From positions 1-64,000 of the forward strand of contig CABXCC010000004.1 of NCBI GenBank assembly GCA_902510475.1: 64,000 nt of DNA. The letters run 5' to 3'. Below the pieces are notes generated by a model. The model saw only the letters and a list, made by a program, of their open reading frames with translations. It had not been told where the DNA came from and did no database searches. A program made the position numbers and the translations under genes. Of this stretch, positions 34,865-44,572 are shown piece after piece. The stretch's first letter is position 1. Each line of letters opens with the position of its first letter. This stretch comes from an uncultured Bacteroidota bacterium (lineage in GTDB: Bacteria > Bacteroidota > Bacteroidia > Flavobacteriales > Flavobacteriaceae).

Positions 34865-35706
34865 GCCTTTTTTTGATTTTTAAATTTTAAATAATGAAAT
34901 TTACTATCTAACAAAATAGAGTTTATTAATGAAAATCCTTTTTTGTTTGATATCACCTCATAGTTCATCAAATTTGACGGGTTCATGCCACCGCAAGCCA
35001 ATAAAAATGAAAAAATTGAAATTGATTGAATCTGATATATATCAGTACAATCATTTATTGAATCTATCAATTCTTGTTTACTAAAATTTATTACTTCGCT
35101 ACTACTATCTATTTTCTCAACAGCAAACTTTGGCAAAACAAATCTTTCTGAAATAAACCCATCTTTGTATGCATGATTCATGATTACCCCCATTTTTTTT
35201 AAATATGAATTAATTGATGATGATTTTAATCCGTTTTTTTGAGCATTAAACTTAAACGATTGAATGGTTTTTTCTTTTAGAATATCTTTAAAATGAATAT
35301 TTATTTTAGACAAGTGTTTTTTAAATACTAACACAACATTTAAATAATCCTTTGCAGTGATGTTATTTTTTGATTTAGATAGAATTTCTTTTGCGTATTC
35401 TTCTAGAGAATAAAAATTAATCCCTTTTCTTAAAAATGTTTCAAGATCATTATATGACCAGTTGTTTATTTCATATTTTAAAAGTGCTTCTTCTCTTTTA
35501 TCATTGATTTTTTCGAGGATAACCTTTAATGATAGTGCCCCAGCATAACTCTCAATAATAGTTATTCCATCTTTTGTAAAACTGTCTTTTTTAAGATACA
35601 GGCTTGTTTTTATCTTTTTTCTATAATTTTTTTCACTGCAATCGAAAATTACAGCCCATTTACCTTCTTTATTTTTATAACTAGATCTAGCAACTTTAAT
35701 GTTCAT
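34861..35706 (-). CDS. Tyrosine-recombinase-like protein, arm and core-binding domains (degenerate)
   Basis: A 281-residue protein resembling the first two thirds of Bacteroidota phage-type integrases. It has an N-terminal arm-binding-like domain (KVARSSYKNKEGKWAVIFDCSEKN..KIKTSLYLKKDSF), a SAM-like core-binding helix bundle (KKHLSKINIHFKDILKEKTIQSF ... SINSYLKKMGVIMNHAYKDGFI), and the start of the catalytic domain (FSKQELIDSINDC, SIFSFLLACGGMNPSNLMNY). Where active enzymes read GGMRxSDL this has GGMNPSNL, so the first catalytic Arg is replaced by Asn. It ends in a 4-nt overlap with the next ORF. It is likely inactive as a recombinase and may bind DNA only. Its position next to a 42-bp inverted duplicate is notable. 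Confidence 0.6.
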   Translation of the reverse strand: MNIKVARSSYKNKEGKWAVIFDCSEKNYRKKIKTSLYLKKDSFTKDGITIIESYAGALSLKVILEKINDKREEALLKYEINNWSYNDLETFLRKGINFYSLEEYAKEILSKSKNNITAKDYLNVVLVFKKHLSKINIHFKDILKEKTIQSFKFNAQKNGLKSSSINSYLKKMGVIMNHAYKDGFISERFVLPKFAVEKIDSSSEVINFSKQELIDSINDCTDIYQIQSISIFSFLLACGGMNPSNLMNYEVISNKKGFSLINSILLDSKFHYLKFKNQKKA

Positions 35707-35826
35707 AACTTTCCATTATATTTTACATAAAAAATTAAATCTTTTACTATATTAACTGATGATTGAATCCAAATATATAAAAACAAATATACAAAATCTT
35801 GAACTTTGTTCAAGCATTTTTATATA

Positions 35827-38518
35827 TCAAAATTTATTAATTTTTGAATACAACGGATGTCCTGATACTGATGGAGATGGTATTTCATTTTTAATTTGTC
35901 CAATAGTTTTATTATTAAATCTTTTATTATTTTCAATTTCACCCTTTAGCACCCCATCTTTCATATTTTTTATGGAAATAATCCCAGTCTCAATCTCTTT
36001 GTCCTTATACTTATTCATTATTCCCAATTGGTAAAACATTAATTGTAGATTATAAATTCCATTTTCCTTACTTATATCTTCTATATTTTTTAATCTAAGA
36101 TTATTTCTAAACAGTTTCTTCCCTGTTTTATAGTCTATTATTCTAATTATACCATCTACTTCATCTATTCTGTCAATAATCCCTTTTATTTTATATTTTC
36201 CCCCATCACTTGATATACAACTTTCAAATTTTTTCTCAATTGAAATAATTTTAATCTTCTTTTCTGCCTTTACCCCCCTCTTGTCTAACTCAATCACCCT
36301 CTTTACATATTTTTTTGCAGTTTCAACAATTATTATATTTTTTCCTTTTACTAAATTCTTTTTATTAATATATCCTTTAAAGGAATCTGTTACTGTTTTT
36401 TCTATTTTTTTACTTATTTCGTTTAAATCTTTTATAGTAATAATTTTATTTTCAAGAGGTTTGTACAATTTTTCTAAGGTATCATGTATTACATTTCCTA
36501 ATGTATTATGTGCTATTGTCTCCTCTAGTTCATCCTCTCGCATACCGATTATATAGTTTTCAAAAAAATTTTGTTTGGTCAACAACATAAGAAACCAGCA
36601 TTGACGCTGTTATTCCTTTTTCAAATAAACCTGCTATTTTTTTTCTTACTAGTTTCGTTTTTTCATATGACTCTTCTTTTATGATGATTGTCGGAGTTTT
36701 GGGACTCAATGTAAATTTTTTCAACTCATGAATCTTTTCTACATCCATCTGTCTTATAAATCTACTTATCTCACCTGTGTTCATAGCATCAGGCTCTGTG
36801 TTGTAGCTTAGCCATATATTTTTAGCTCTTTTTATAATTCTATAAAAATGATATGCAAATACAGCATCTTTTTCTTTATATGTCTGTAGTCCATGTGTTT
36901 TTTTAATTTCAAATGGTATAAAGCTGTTCATTGAATTACCCGCCGGTAATATTCCTTCATTTAATGAAGTTATTATTACATTCTCATAATCTAAAAGCCT
37001 AGTTTCTAGCATTCCCATTATTTGGAGGCCTTTTATTGGTTTTCCGTTAAAAGGGATTGTATTCATTTCTACAATTTCTTTATACATGGCCTTTAAAGAC
37101 CTTATACTTTTAATGGATTTGTATTGATCTTTAAACAACGATATTTGATTAAATATTTTATATGAACTATGTAATAATTCAATATTCATATCGTCACTTA
37201 ACGGATTCTTTGAATAATAATTCTTAAGGATTTCGATTAAATTTAAACAGGATAAAATACCATGTTCTGCATTGATCCATTTTGAAAATATTATATCATA
37301 TAATTCACAATTCTTTACATCTAATCCTATTAAATCATCTTTTGAAATATAAACCATATTCTCTCTTTTCATCAGCATGCAGATATCAATATCTTTATTC
37401 ATTACTGGCTTTATTAGCTCATGAGATAAGATTGAGAAAACATTTTTATAGTAGTATGTTTTTTGTTTTTTTGAATGAATTTGTAATAGAAGACTAAAAA
37501 GAGATGAAGAGGAAGAATATTTATAAGGGAATCCCATTGTTACATTTACATCTGCTACATTCTTTGGTAAAGAATTAATCATAGGAATTAATAATTTTTC
37601 ATCAGATAAAATAACGGCCGTATTGTTTAACTGACTATTATTCATTTTACTTATAATTTCTCCAACATATTTTACTTGACCAATATTTTTTGGAGTTCCG
37701 ATTACAGAAATACTTTTTTTGTTAGAGTATTCTCTTGAAATAATATGTGCTTTATTATTTTTATGATAGGTCCAATTTTTTAAATAAGAATCAATAAAAA
37801 AGTTGGCGTTATTGTATCCTGACTTTATATGTTCATGATCAATATCCCAGTATATTTCTCCTAATCTATTTTCCAGTATTTCTTGAATAACCTCACATTC
37901 TGACTTACTAAGCGCATTAAATCCAATAAAAATATGTTTTTTGTATTTCTGATTTTCCACATAATGTTGAATTTCTTGACAGGCAATTTTATAAATTAAT
38001 CCCTGATACCCCTTCCTTTTTTTTAATAATATATCTTTGATCCCTTTGTGATAAATTTTAATTTTCTTCCAAAATGATTTATAGTTTTTAATCAGTTCGG
38101 TTTCCTCTTCATAATTTGACCAGTGATTTAAGTCTTTGAGGGCCTCTAAATAATCAAACAATGATTTTGTATCACATAATTCCCTATCGATTTCATTAAA
38201 ATCCTTTATTAATGTTTTACCCCAGCTTATAAATTCTTCAAAAGACTCCTTGTTATCTATATTTGTGGTTTCTTCGTAAACTTTATAGAAATCAAATAAC
38301 AGTTCAACTTCAGAGACTTTTTCAATCCCTGAAATCAATGACATGAATTCGTCAATATCATAAATGAGGGGAGAAAAAATAGTTTTATTAGAAGCTTTGC
38401 TGATTTCTCTTTTTAGAAATAATCCTGACCTTTTATTCGGAAGTATAAATATATAATCAGAAATTGGATATTTTTTTCTGATGAGATCTTGAATTACATT
38501 TTCTATAAAGCCATGCAC
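35827..38518 (-). CDS. addB: AddB-like PD-(D/E)XK exonuclease subunit, frameshifted
   Basis: Nuclease partner of the AddA helicase (40752-43889) in double-strand-break processing. The N-terminal ORF (GTG start at 38518, 652 aa) carries the inactivated helicase-like part: FIENVIQDLIRKKYPISDYIFILPNKRSG, VAYVGE-type motifs, YENVIITSLNEGILPAG. The C-terminal ORF (to 35827) has the nuclease core IKGIIDRIDEVDGIIRIIDYKTGKK and NLQLMFYQLGI. The two overlap in different frames at a 7-A run (+ strand 36562-36568). Removing one base joins SYVVDQTKFF to ENYIIGMREDELEETIAHNTLG, as in intact flavobacterial homologues. The last 20 residues are abnormal: 14 come from an antisense copy of the ompA TSP3 repeat, and the usual C-terminal helix is missing. 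Confidence 0.8.
35845..35886 (+). repeat. 42-bp exact copy (inverted) of the ompA TSP3 segment
   Basis: This 42-bp stretch (TGAATACAACGGATGTCC...) is identical to the coding strand of the ompA-like gene, found in reverse complement at 39183-39224. Flanking sequences are unrelated. It encodes [14 protein letters not shown] on the + strand, but here it lies antisense in the 3' end of addB. Confidence 0.9.
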
Positions 38519-38529
38519 ACACTAAAAAT

Positions 38530-38562
38530 AAAAAACGCCTCGCATATAGCGAAGCGTTTTTT
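38530..38562 (-). terminator. Rho-independent terminator after the OmpA gene
   Basis: AAAAAACGC and GCGTTTTTT pair, continue through one C-A mismatch into TCGC/GCGA and close on a 5-base loop. It lies between the ompA stop and the addB start on the minus strand, and T runs follow on both sides. Confidence 0.75.
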
Positions 38563-38587
38563 AAATATACTTTAAAGAATTAAAAAC

Positions 38588-39971
38588 CTATTTTACAAAT
38601 AAGATTTCTACTCTTCTATTATTAGATCTTCCAGCGTCATTAACATTTGTATCAATTGGATTGTTTTCGCCAAATCCAACTCCATTTAATCTATCAGAAG
38701 AAACTTCTTTTGAAGACAAATAGTCTACTACAGCATTTGCTCTTCTTTCAGAAAGCTGCTGATTAAATTCCTTTGTGCCTACGCTGTCGGTGTGACCTTC
38801 AATGCTAAAGCTAGCATCAGGATATTTTAATATTATAGAGACGATTGAGTCAAGTACTGGTGGAGTTCCATCAGTAAAAGTTGCAGATCCAAAAGCAAAT
38901 TGAATTCCTCTTGAAAGCTCTGTGATCATTTTCATCTCATCTTCAGATGGACCTTCAGGGCAACCATTATTAGCAACAGTTCCAGGAACCTCAGGACATT
39001 CGTCATCTTTATCAACTACTGTATCTCCATCTGTGTCAGGCCATGGGCAACCTCTATTTCCCCTTGGTCCCGCAACAGTTGGACAAGCATCTTTTGAATC
39101 TTCAATTCCGTCACCGTCTGAATCAGGACATCCTCCCATCTCAGCTAATCCAGCAACATTAGGACACCTATCTTTATTATCAGAAATACCATCTCCATCA
39201 GTATCAGGACATCCGTTGTATTCAGCAAGACCAGCTTCCATTGGACAATCATCTTCGCTGTCTTGGATTCCATCGCTATCAGTGTCAGGACAACCGTCGA
39301 ATTCTTCTAATCCAGGAACTTCTGGGCAATTATCATGCTCATCATAGATACCATCACCATCAGTGTCTGTTCCGCCAAATTTTACAGAAAACATAGCTGA
39401 ATATCTCATCTTACCACCTTCATCGATAAGTGTAGCACCACCCACATTGTCATAATTGTGTTTAGCTTCAGCCATAAATGTTAATCCAAAAACATCATTA
39501 AACCAGTAATTTACTCCGGCAGACATATTTCCCGTTAATCCATCTTGGTAGTCACCAAACCAGGTCCAACCTGGCCCAATCCCGATAAAAGGTTCTAGTT
39601 TACCTATTGTGAATAAACCAGATAAATCATATTTAAGCATGGCATCAACTGTAAAATAATCATTAGTAGTTCCTTCTAATGCAAGTCCATTCGCGTAGTT
39701 ACTTATGTTATTGAATGAAGCGCCGATACCCAATGAAACATTGTCGCCAACGTATTTTGATAGTGAGAACATAGAAATTGGGGACTTAGCAAGATTCCAG
39801 TTTTGATCTACATCAAAGAAATCGGGAATTGTAGTGCTTCCGTCAACTTCTAGATCAACGGCATTAGTACCAAAGCTAAATTGCCATTGATTGTTCTTGT
39901 CTTGTGCATTAACGTTTGTTAATCCAAAAATTAACATAACTGTTAAAAAAAAGAGTGTAAATTTTTTTCAT
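38588..39971 (-). CDS. OmpA family protein with TSP3 calcium-binding repeats, frameshift in signal peptide
   Basis: Outer-membrane protein linking the barrel to peptidoglycan. Order: signal peptide, an N-terminal eight-stranded-barrel-like domain ([16 protein letters not shown] ... [14 protein letters not shown] ... [11 protein letters not shown]), five thrombospondin type 3 repeats ([15 protein letters not shown] and so on) that bind calcium, and a C-terminal OmpA domain ([38 protein letters not shown]). The track ORF begins inside the signal peptide. Upstream, ATG at 39971 reads MKKIYTLF and would join [13 protein letters not shown] if one base were removed from an 8-A run (+ strand 39945-39952). 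I therefore extend the gene to 39971. A TATTTTTG -7 box lies 30 bp upstream. Confidence 0.88.
39183..39224 (-). repeat. TSP3-encoding 42-bp segment duplicated in inverted orientation at 35845-35886
   Basis: Source copy, inside the third TSP3 repeat of the OmpA-like gene ([14 protein letters not shown]). It is the reverse complement of the stretch at the end of addB, 3.3 kb away, with no mismatch over 42 bp. Confidence 0.9.
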
Positions 39972-40000
39972 AATTTTAAAATTACTTAATAATATTTTTG

Positions 40001-40008
40001 CAAAAATA
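40001..40008 (-). promoter_or_regulatory. Probable -7 element of the ompA-like gene
   Basis: On the minus strand TATTTTTG fits TAnnTTTG, with a TTG 23 bases further upstream (the upper end of accepted spacing). It supports translation starting at the ATG at 39971. Confidence 0.4.
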
Positions 40009-40070
40009 TGCAATTAAAAGCTAAAACTACTCAATTTATATGAGAATTTAATGAAATAAAGCCCTAATTT

Positions 40071-40682
40071 TTATTCCGAATCTTGGTCAAATTTGAAAGT
40101 CAACATAACGGACCATCTCATAGTTCCACCTTCATCCAATAAAATCGAATCTGAAAAATTCTGTTTATATTCAGACATAAATGTCAATCCAAAGGCCTCA
40201 TTTAACCATATATCTAACCCAATAGATCCATTTCCTGTCATGTAAGACTCTTCACTAAAAATTGTCCATCCTGGTCCAACACCAACAAAAGGATGAAAAT
40301 CCATATCCAATAACCTTAATGAGATAAGTTCAGAAAGATCATACTTTACCATTGCATCAACTGAAAAATAATCGTTTGTTACACCTTGTAACTCAAAATT
40401 GCTAGCATAATTACTAATACTGTTAAATGAAGCACTAACTCCAACAGAAAGATTATTGCCAACATATTTAGAAACCATAAACATGGAAACAGGTGATTTT
40501 GAAAGATTCCAGTTTTGTTTTACATCAAAAAACTCTGTAAATGATGTGTTTGAATCAGCCTGAACGTCAACTGCATTGGATCCAAAGCTAAATTGCCATT
40601 TGTAATTTTCATCTTGAGAGTTGATATTGAGAACAAATAAAAGAGACAAAATAAAGATAGATAGTTTTATAATTTTTTTCAT
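40071..40682 (-). CDS. Outer-membrane barrel protein, truncated paralogue of the adjacent OmpA
   Basis: A 203-residue exported protein (signal cleavage near NSQDE). Its mature region is collinear with the N-terminal barrel of the ompA-like gene downstream: WQFSFGSNAVDVQADSNTSFTEFFDVKQNWNLSKSP versus [36 protein letters not shown], then SNYASNFELQGVTNDYFSVDAMVKYDLS. It ends after the last strand (WSVMLTFKFDQDSE) with no TSP3 or OmpA domain. The pair probably arose by tandem duplication with loss of the peptidoglycan-binding part, or from a barrel-only ancestor. Function unknown beyond a likely outer-membrane location. Confidence 0.82.
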   Translation of the reverse strand: MKKIIKLSIFILSLLFVLNINSQDENYKWQFSFGSNAVDVQADSNTSFTEFFDVKQNWNLSKSPVSMFMVSKYVGNNLSVGVSASFNSISNYASNFELQGVTNDYFSVDAMVKYDLSELISLRLLDMDFHPFVGVGPGWTIFSEESYMTGNGSIGLDIWLNEAFGLTFMSEYKQNFSDSILLDEGGTMRWSVMLTFKFDQDSE

Positions 40683-40751
40683 AGCATAAATATTTAAAAT
40701 TAAATATAAGCAAGAAATCTTTTCCTCAAAGAATTTTTAAAGGACATTAGG

Positions 40752-43700
40752 TTATCTGATATTATGAGTAAAATTTAAAAAACATTCAATTTTAATATCT
40801 TCTGAAACGTAAATAATAATTTTTTTTACTGTGTTTAAGCCTATTTTATGAAGTTTAGTCTCATAGTCTTTTAACTGATTTAAATATTTTGATTTTTTTG
40901 CTCCGGTCTTATAATCAATGAGAACTATGTCTTTTTCGTTAAGAAATACCATCCGATCTGGTATAAAACTTTTGCCATTCTTTTCGATTATTTCTTTTTC
41001 GTTAAAACTTTTGTATTTAGGATTATAAAATTCTTTCAGGTCCTTATTTTCGACGATTTTATAAATTATTTCTTTTAGTTTTTCTTTTTTATTAGTCGAA
41101 ATTTCACCTAACTCATAATATTTGTTAAGCACTAGATTTACATTTTTAACGGAGTATATTTCAGACATGATAAGATGAAAAACATTTCCCTTTTCTTGTG
41201 CATTGTCATATTCTTGAATCCACGATTTCACGTGCTTGTTACTGGTTATAATATTTCTTTTAAGCCTTGAGTTATATACGAATTTTTCTTGCTGAATATT
41301 TTTTACTTGATTATTAAAAGTTGATAAAATACTTTTATCTCCAATTTCAAATATCTTTTTTGATGAATCCCAAATACCTATTTCTTTCAGAAAGCCAATA
41401 AACATTCCTGAAAATAAATTTAATTTCTCATTTCCTTTTTTGTCAAGATCTTTTTCCGACAAAATATAAAGTTCATTTTTAGCCCTTGTTAAAACTACAT
41501 AAAGTAGATTTATATTGTCAATTTCTAGTTTTTTCTTGTAAGTATTATAAAGCTTTTCATCAATAACTTCTAGGTCCTTATTTATGTTGATCAATGGAGA
41601 TTTAATTTCAAATCCAATCTTATTTTTAAAATCAATCCATGCTTTTGGATTAAGATCATTGTGAATGTTAATATTGGCATAAGGATAAATAACGATTGGA
41701 AATTCTAATCCTTTAGATTTATGTATAGTAATTATTTCTACAGCATTAATTTCACTTGGACTGATTATGTTTAGTTTATCTCTTTTTTCTTTATAATGAT
41801 CCAAAAACTCTATAAAGCTTGTTTGATTTTTATTTGAATATTCATTCGCAAAATCCAGTAGAAATTGAAGATACGAATTACCACTTTCAGCTAATCTAAA
41901 GCAATCAATTATGTATTCAATTGCTTCATAGATTGATTTAGTTTTTAATATAGATAGCTCTAAGGAAAAATCATTAATAACCAGTTCTTTTTTAATGCTA
42001 TCAAAACCCCCATTTAAAATTTCGATAAAGAAATCTTCTTTTGCTCTTTTAATTAAGTTTAATTCAAAAAGAGATTTACATAGTCTCATTTTTGAGGAAT
42101 TGGATTCACTAACTGAATATTCAAGAAGATTTATAATCAGGTTCACCGATGGACTAGAAGATAAATTTAAAACCTCTGAAGAGATTATTGGGATTTTATT
42201 TTCTGATAAATAGTTTCCAATTTCTATTCCTTCTTTCTTCTTTCTGACAATTATACAGATATCACGAAAAGAATAATTTCTCTTAACTGCGTCATTAATG
42301 TTTTGTAAGACTTTTTCTTTGTAATATTCGTTTAATGTTGTTGTTAGGTCACCATCATAAAAATCGATAGTTACTTTACCAGCGGATTCTTTAAAATATT
42401 TTTGAACAGGAAAATCAAATATTTTGTTAAGCTCACTGTTTTTTGAATACCTATTTTTTATATAACTAAACAGTTTATTATTAAAATTTACTATCTCTTT
42501 TGAACTTCTATAATTTATATCTAGTTCGACGTTTATTTTATCACAATAAAATGGAGATTTATTTTTTATTAATCTAATGAATTCGTCAACATCTCCTCCT
42601 CTCCAGCTGTATATTGCTTGTTTTGGATCTCCAGCAATTGTTAATGAAGAGTTTTCAGAGGATAAAGAATTTTCTATTAATGGCTTAAGATTTTCCCATT
42701 GCATTTTTGATGTGTCTTGAAATTCATCGATAAAAAAGTGACTATATTTTACACCTAATTTTTCATAGATAAAAGGTGCCGGTTGATTTTTGATTTCATC
42801 ATTGATAATTTTATTGAATTCTGAAATCACAATAAAATTATCATCAACTTTCATTTCTTCAAGCTCTTTTTTTATCAAACTTAAAATTGAAAGAGGTGAA
42901 AGATTACTAAGAATATTTCCAAATAATTTTAAATCGTAAATATTTTTTTTGCAATCTTTATAAATCTGAAAAAGCTTGTTTCTAATTTTATTAATTCTTA
43001 GAATATCTTGTTCGCTTGCTTTTGAAGAATGAAGAGTTCCACCATTTAGATTTTCTTCAAGTTGATTTGTATACAACCTTTCATAATTTTCAGCACTAAT
43101 TTTTTTAAAGTGATTTGGAAGAGTTTTTCTAATAAAACAATCTTCATTAAGATTATTTTTTTTGATTAGTACTAAAGCTTTTTCTGCCAGTTTAGTGGTT
43201 TCTTTTTTTAAATTTTTTATTGATGATTTTAATATTTTTTTTGAATTTTTGAAATCATCTGAATTAAGTCCTCTAATCAATTCTAGTTGATTGTAGTTGT
43301 TTTCACTTAGTAAGAATTTGGAAATATTTTGTAGGTCTTTAGTTATATCCCAGCTTTTATCATCATCTGTTTTTTCAAAAGAGAAATCAATTATTTCTGA
43401 GAAATAAGAATTGTCAATTTCAATTTTTGAAATTAGCTTATCAACAGCCTTTTCAAGTATTTCATTTTGATCGATTTCAACTTCATATTTACTGTCAATC
43501 CCCAGCTCATATGTGAATCCTCTTACAATTTTTTGAGTGAGTTTGTCAATTGTAGAAATTTCAAATGATGCGTAATTTTTAAGTAAATTTTTTAAAATTT
43601 TAGATGATTTTATAAAAATTTCGTTTTTGCTTAGTCCTGTATCTTTTTTTATTATTTCTGTAACGGCGGGGTCAATTGAAATACAATTAGTATAATTAAC

Positions 43701-43889
43701 TAAGAGGTTAATAATTCTGTGTTTCATTTCATTTACAGCTTTATTTGTAAATGTAACAGCCAAAATATTTTTGTAAAGTGAAATGTCATCGCATTTAAGT
43801 AAAAGAACAATGTAATCTTTCACCAAGTTGAAAGTTTTACCTGTCCCTGCAGACGCGTTATAAATTTTAAAATAATTTAATTGACTCAT
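40752..43889 (-). CDS. addA: AddA-like UvrD/RecB helicase-nuclease
   Basis: ATP-dependent helicase/nuclease of double-strand-break repair, partner of AddB. The 1045-residue protein has Walker A NASAGTGKTF (residues 11-20), FTNKAVNEMKHRI, Walker B HFFIDEFQDTSKMQWENLKPL, GDPKQAIYSWRGGDVDEF, ELDINYRSSKEIV, the motif V/VI segments ITIHKSKGLEFPIVIYPY and LYVVLTRAKNELYIL, and a C-terminal PD-(D/E)XK nuclease IVLIDYKTGAKK. It is intact even though it contains many T runs on the + strand. It is separated from addB by two outer-membrane protein genes and is divergent from sodA. Confidence 0.9.
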   Translation of the reverse strand: MSQLNYFKIYNASAGTGKTFNLVKDYIVLLLKCDDISLYKNILAVTFTNKAVNEMKHRIINLLVNYTNCISIDPAVTEIIKKDTGLSKNEIFIKSSKILKNLLKNYASFEISTIDKLTQKIVRGFTYELGIDSKYEVEIDQNEILEKAVDKLISKIEIDNSYFSEIIDFSFEKTDDDKSWDITKDLQNISKFLLSENNYNQLELIRGLNSDDFKNSKKILKSSIKNLKKETTKLAEKALVLIKKNNLNEDCFIRKTLPNHFKKISAENYERLYTNQLEENLNGGTLHSSKASEQDILRINKIRNKLFQIYKDCKKNIYDLKLFGNILSNLSPLSILSLIKKELEEMKVDDNFIVISEFNKIINDEIKNQPAPFIYEKLGVKYSHFFIDEFQDTSKMQWENLKPLIENSLSSENSSLTIAGDPKQAIYSWRGGDVDEFIRLIKNKSPFYCDKINVELDINYRSSKEIVNFNNKLFSYIKNRYSKNSELNKIFDFPVQKYFKESAGKVTIDFYDGDLTTTLNEYYKEKVLQNINDAVKRNYSFRDICIIVRKKKEGIEIGNYLSENKIPIISSEVLNLSSSPSVNLIINLLEYSVSESNSSKMRLCKSLFELNLIKRAKEDFFIEILNGGFDSIKKELVINDFSLELSILKTKSIYEAIEYIIDCFRLAESGNSYLQFLLDFANEYSNKNQTSFIEFLDHYKEKRDKLNIISPSEINAVEIITIHKSKGLEFPIVIYPYANINIHNDLNPKAWIDFKNKIGFEIKSPLININKDLEVIDEKLYNTYKKKLEIDNINLLYVVLTRAKNELYILSEKDLDKKGNEKLNLFSGMFIGFLKEIGIWDSSKKIFEIGDKSILSTFNNQVKNIQQEKFVYNSRLKRNIITSNKHVKSWIQEYDNAQEKGNVFHLIMSEIYSVKNVNLVLNKYYELGEISTNKKEKLKEIIYKIVENKDLKEFYNPKYKSFNEKEIIEKNGKSFIPDRMVFLNEKDIVLIDYKTGAKKSKYLNQLKDYETKLHKIGLNTVKKIIIYVSEDIKIECFLNFTHNIR

Positions 43890-43914
43890 GCTTGTTACAA
43901 GTTAATAATAGTAG

Positions 43915-43945
43915 TTGATTATTAGATACTTTAATTGTAAATTTG
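43915..43945 (+). promoter_or_regulatory. Bacteroidota promoter of sodA
   Basis: TTG at 43915-43917, a 20-base spacer and TAAATTTG at 43938-43945 fit the -33/-7 consensus well. The track treats this TTG as a start codon; the promoter match argues that translation begins at ATG 43966 instead. Confidence 0.6.
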
Positions 43946-43965
43946 ATAAATTAAATTTAATTAAA

Positions 43966-44572
43966 ATGAGCTTTACTTTACCACAATTAGATTACGCTTA
44001 TGATGCACTGGAGCCTCATATAGATTCAAGAACCATGGAAATTCACCATTCAAAGCATCATCAGGGATATACAAATAAACTTAATGCGGCTATTGAAGGG
44101 ACCAATCAAGAATCAAAAAAATATTCATCAAATACTTACAGATTTAGATATGAATAATATGGCTTTGAGAAATAATGCTGGAGGCTATTTTAATCATAAG
44201 CTATTTTGGGAGATTATGAATCCTAATAACAAAACCGAAATGTCTAATGACTTGAGCTCAGCAATTGATAACTCGTTTGGTAGTTTTGATAATTTTTGCG
44301 CTTCCTTTTCAAATGCTGCAGCCACAAGATTTGGTTCCGGTTGGGCATGGCTATGTGTAAAAGACGGAAAATTAGAAATATGTTCCACATCTAATCAGGA
44401 CAATCCATTAATGCCGTCAATTGGTTGCGGTGGAACTCCAATTTTAGGAATCGATGTTTGGGAGCATGCTTATTATTTAAATTATCAGAACAGAAGACCT
44501 GATTATGTTAGTGCATTTTTTAATGTGATAAATTGGGGTGTAGTTTCAGAAAAATTTATTCAAGCTAGTTAA
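43966..44572 (+). CDS. sodA: Superoxide dismutase (Fe/Mn), frameshifted
   Basis: Disproportionates superoxide in the cytoplasm. Starting at ATG 43966: [35 protein letters not shown] provides the first metal His, then the frame breaks at a 7-A run (44115-44121). Removing one A joins EGTNQESKN to [32 protein letters not shown], with the second His, and on to GSGWAWLCV and [16 protein letters not shown] with the Asp and last His ligands. All four metal ligands and the normal length of about 200 residues are then recovered. The break is more likely a sequence error than true inactivation. The stop overlaps the convergent purF stop by 4 nt. Confidence 0.9.

Noticed and set aside
35759-36034. 91-residue + strand ORF covering the 42-bp repeat
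   Set aside because: Mostly antisense to addB, with no visible signal or family. It is kept only as part of the inversion hypothesis.
38922-39347. 141-residue + strand ORF rich in SPSVSGHP repeats
   Set aside because: It is the antisense shadow of the five TSP3 repeats in the OmpA-like gene; repeats on one strand create an open frame on the other.
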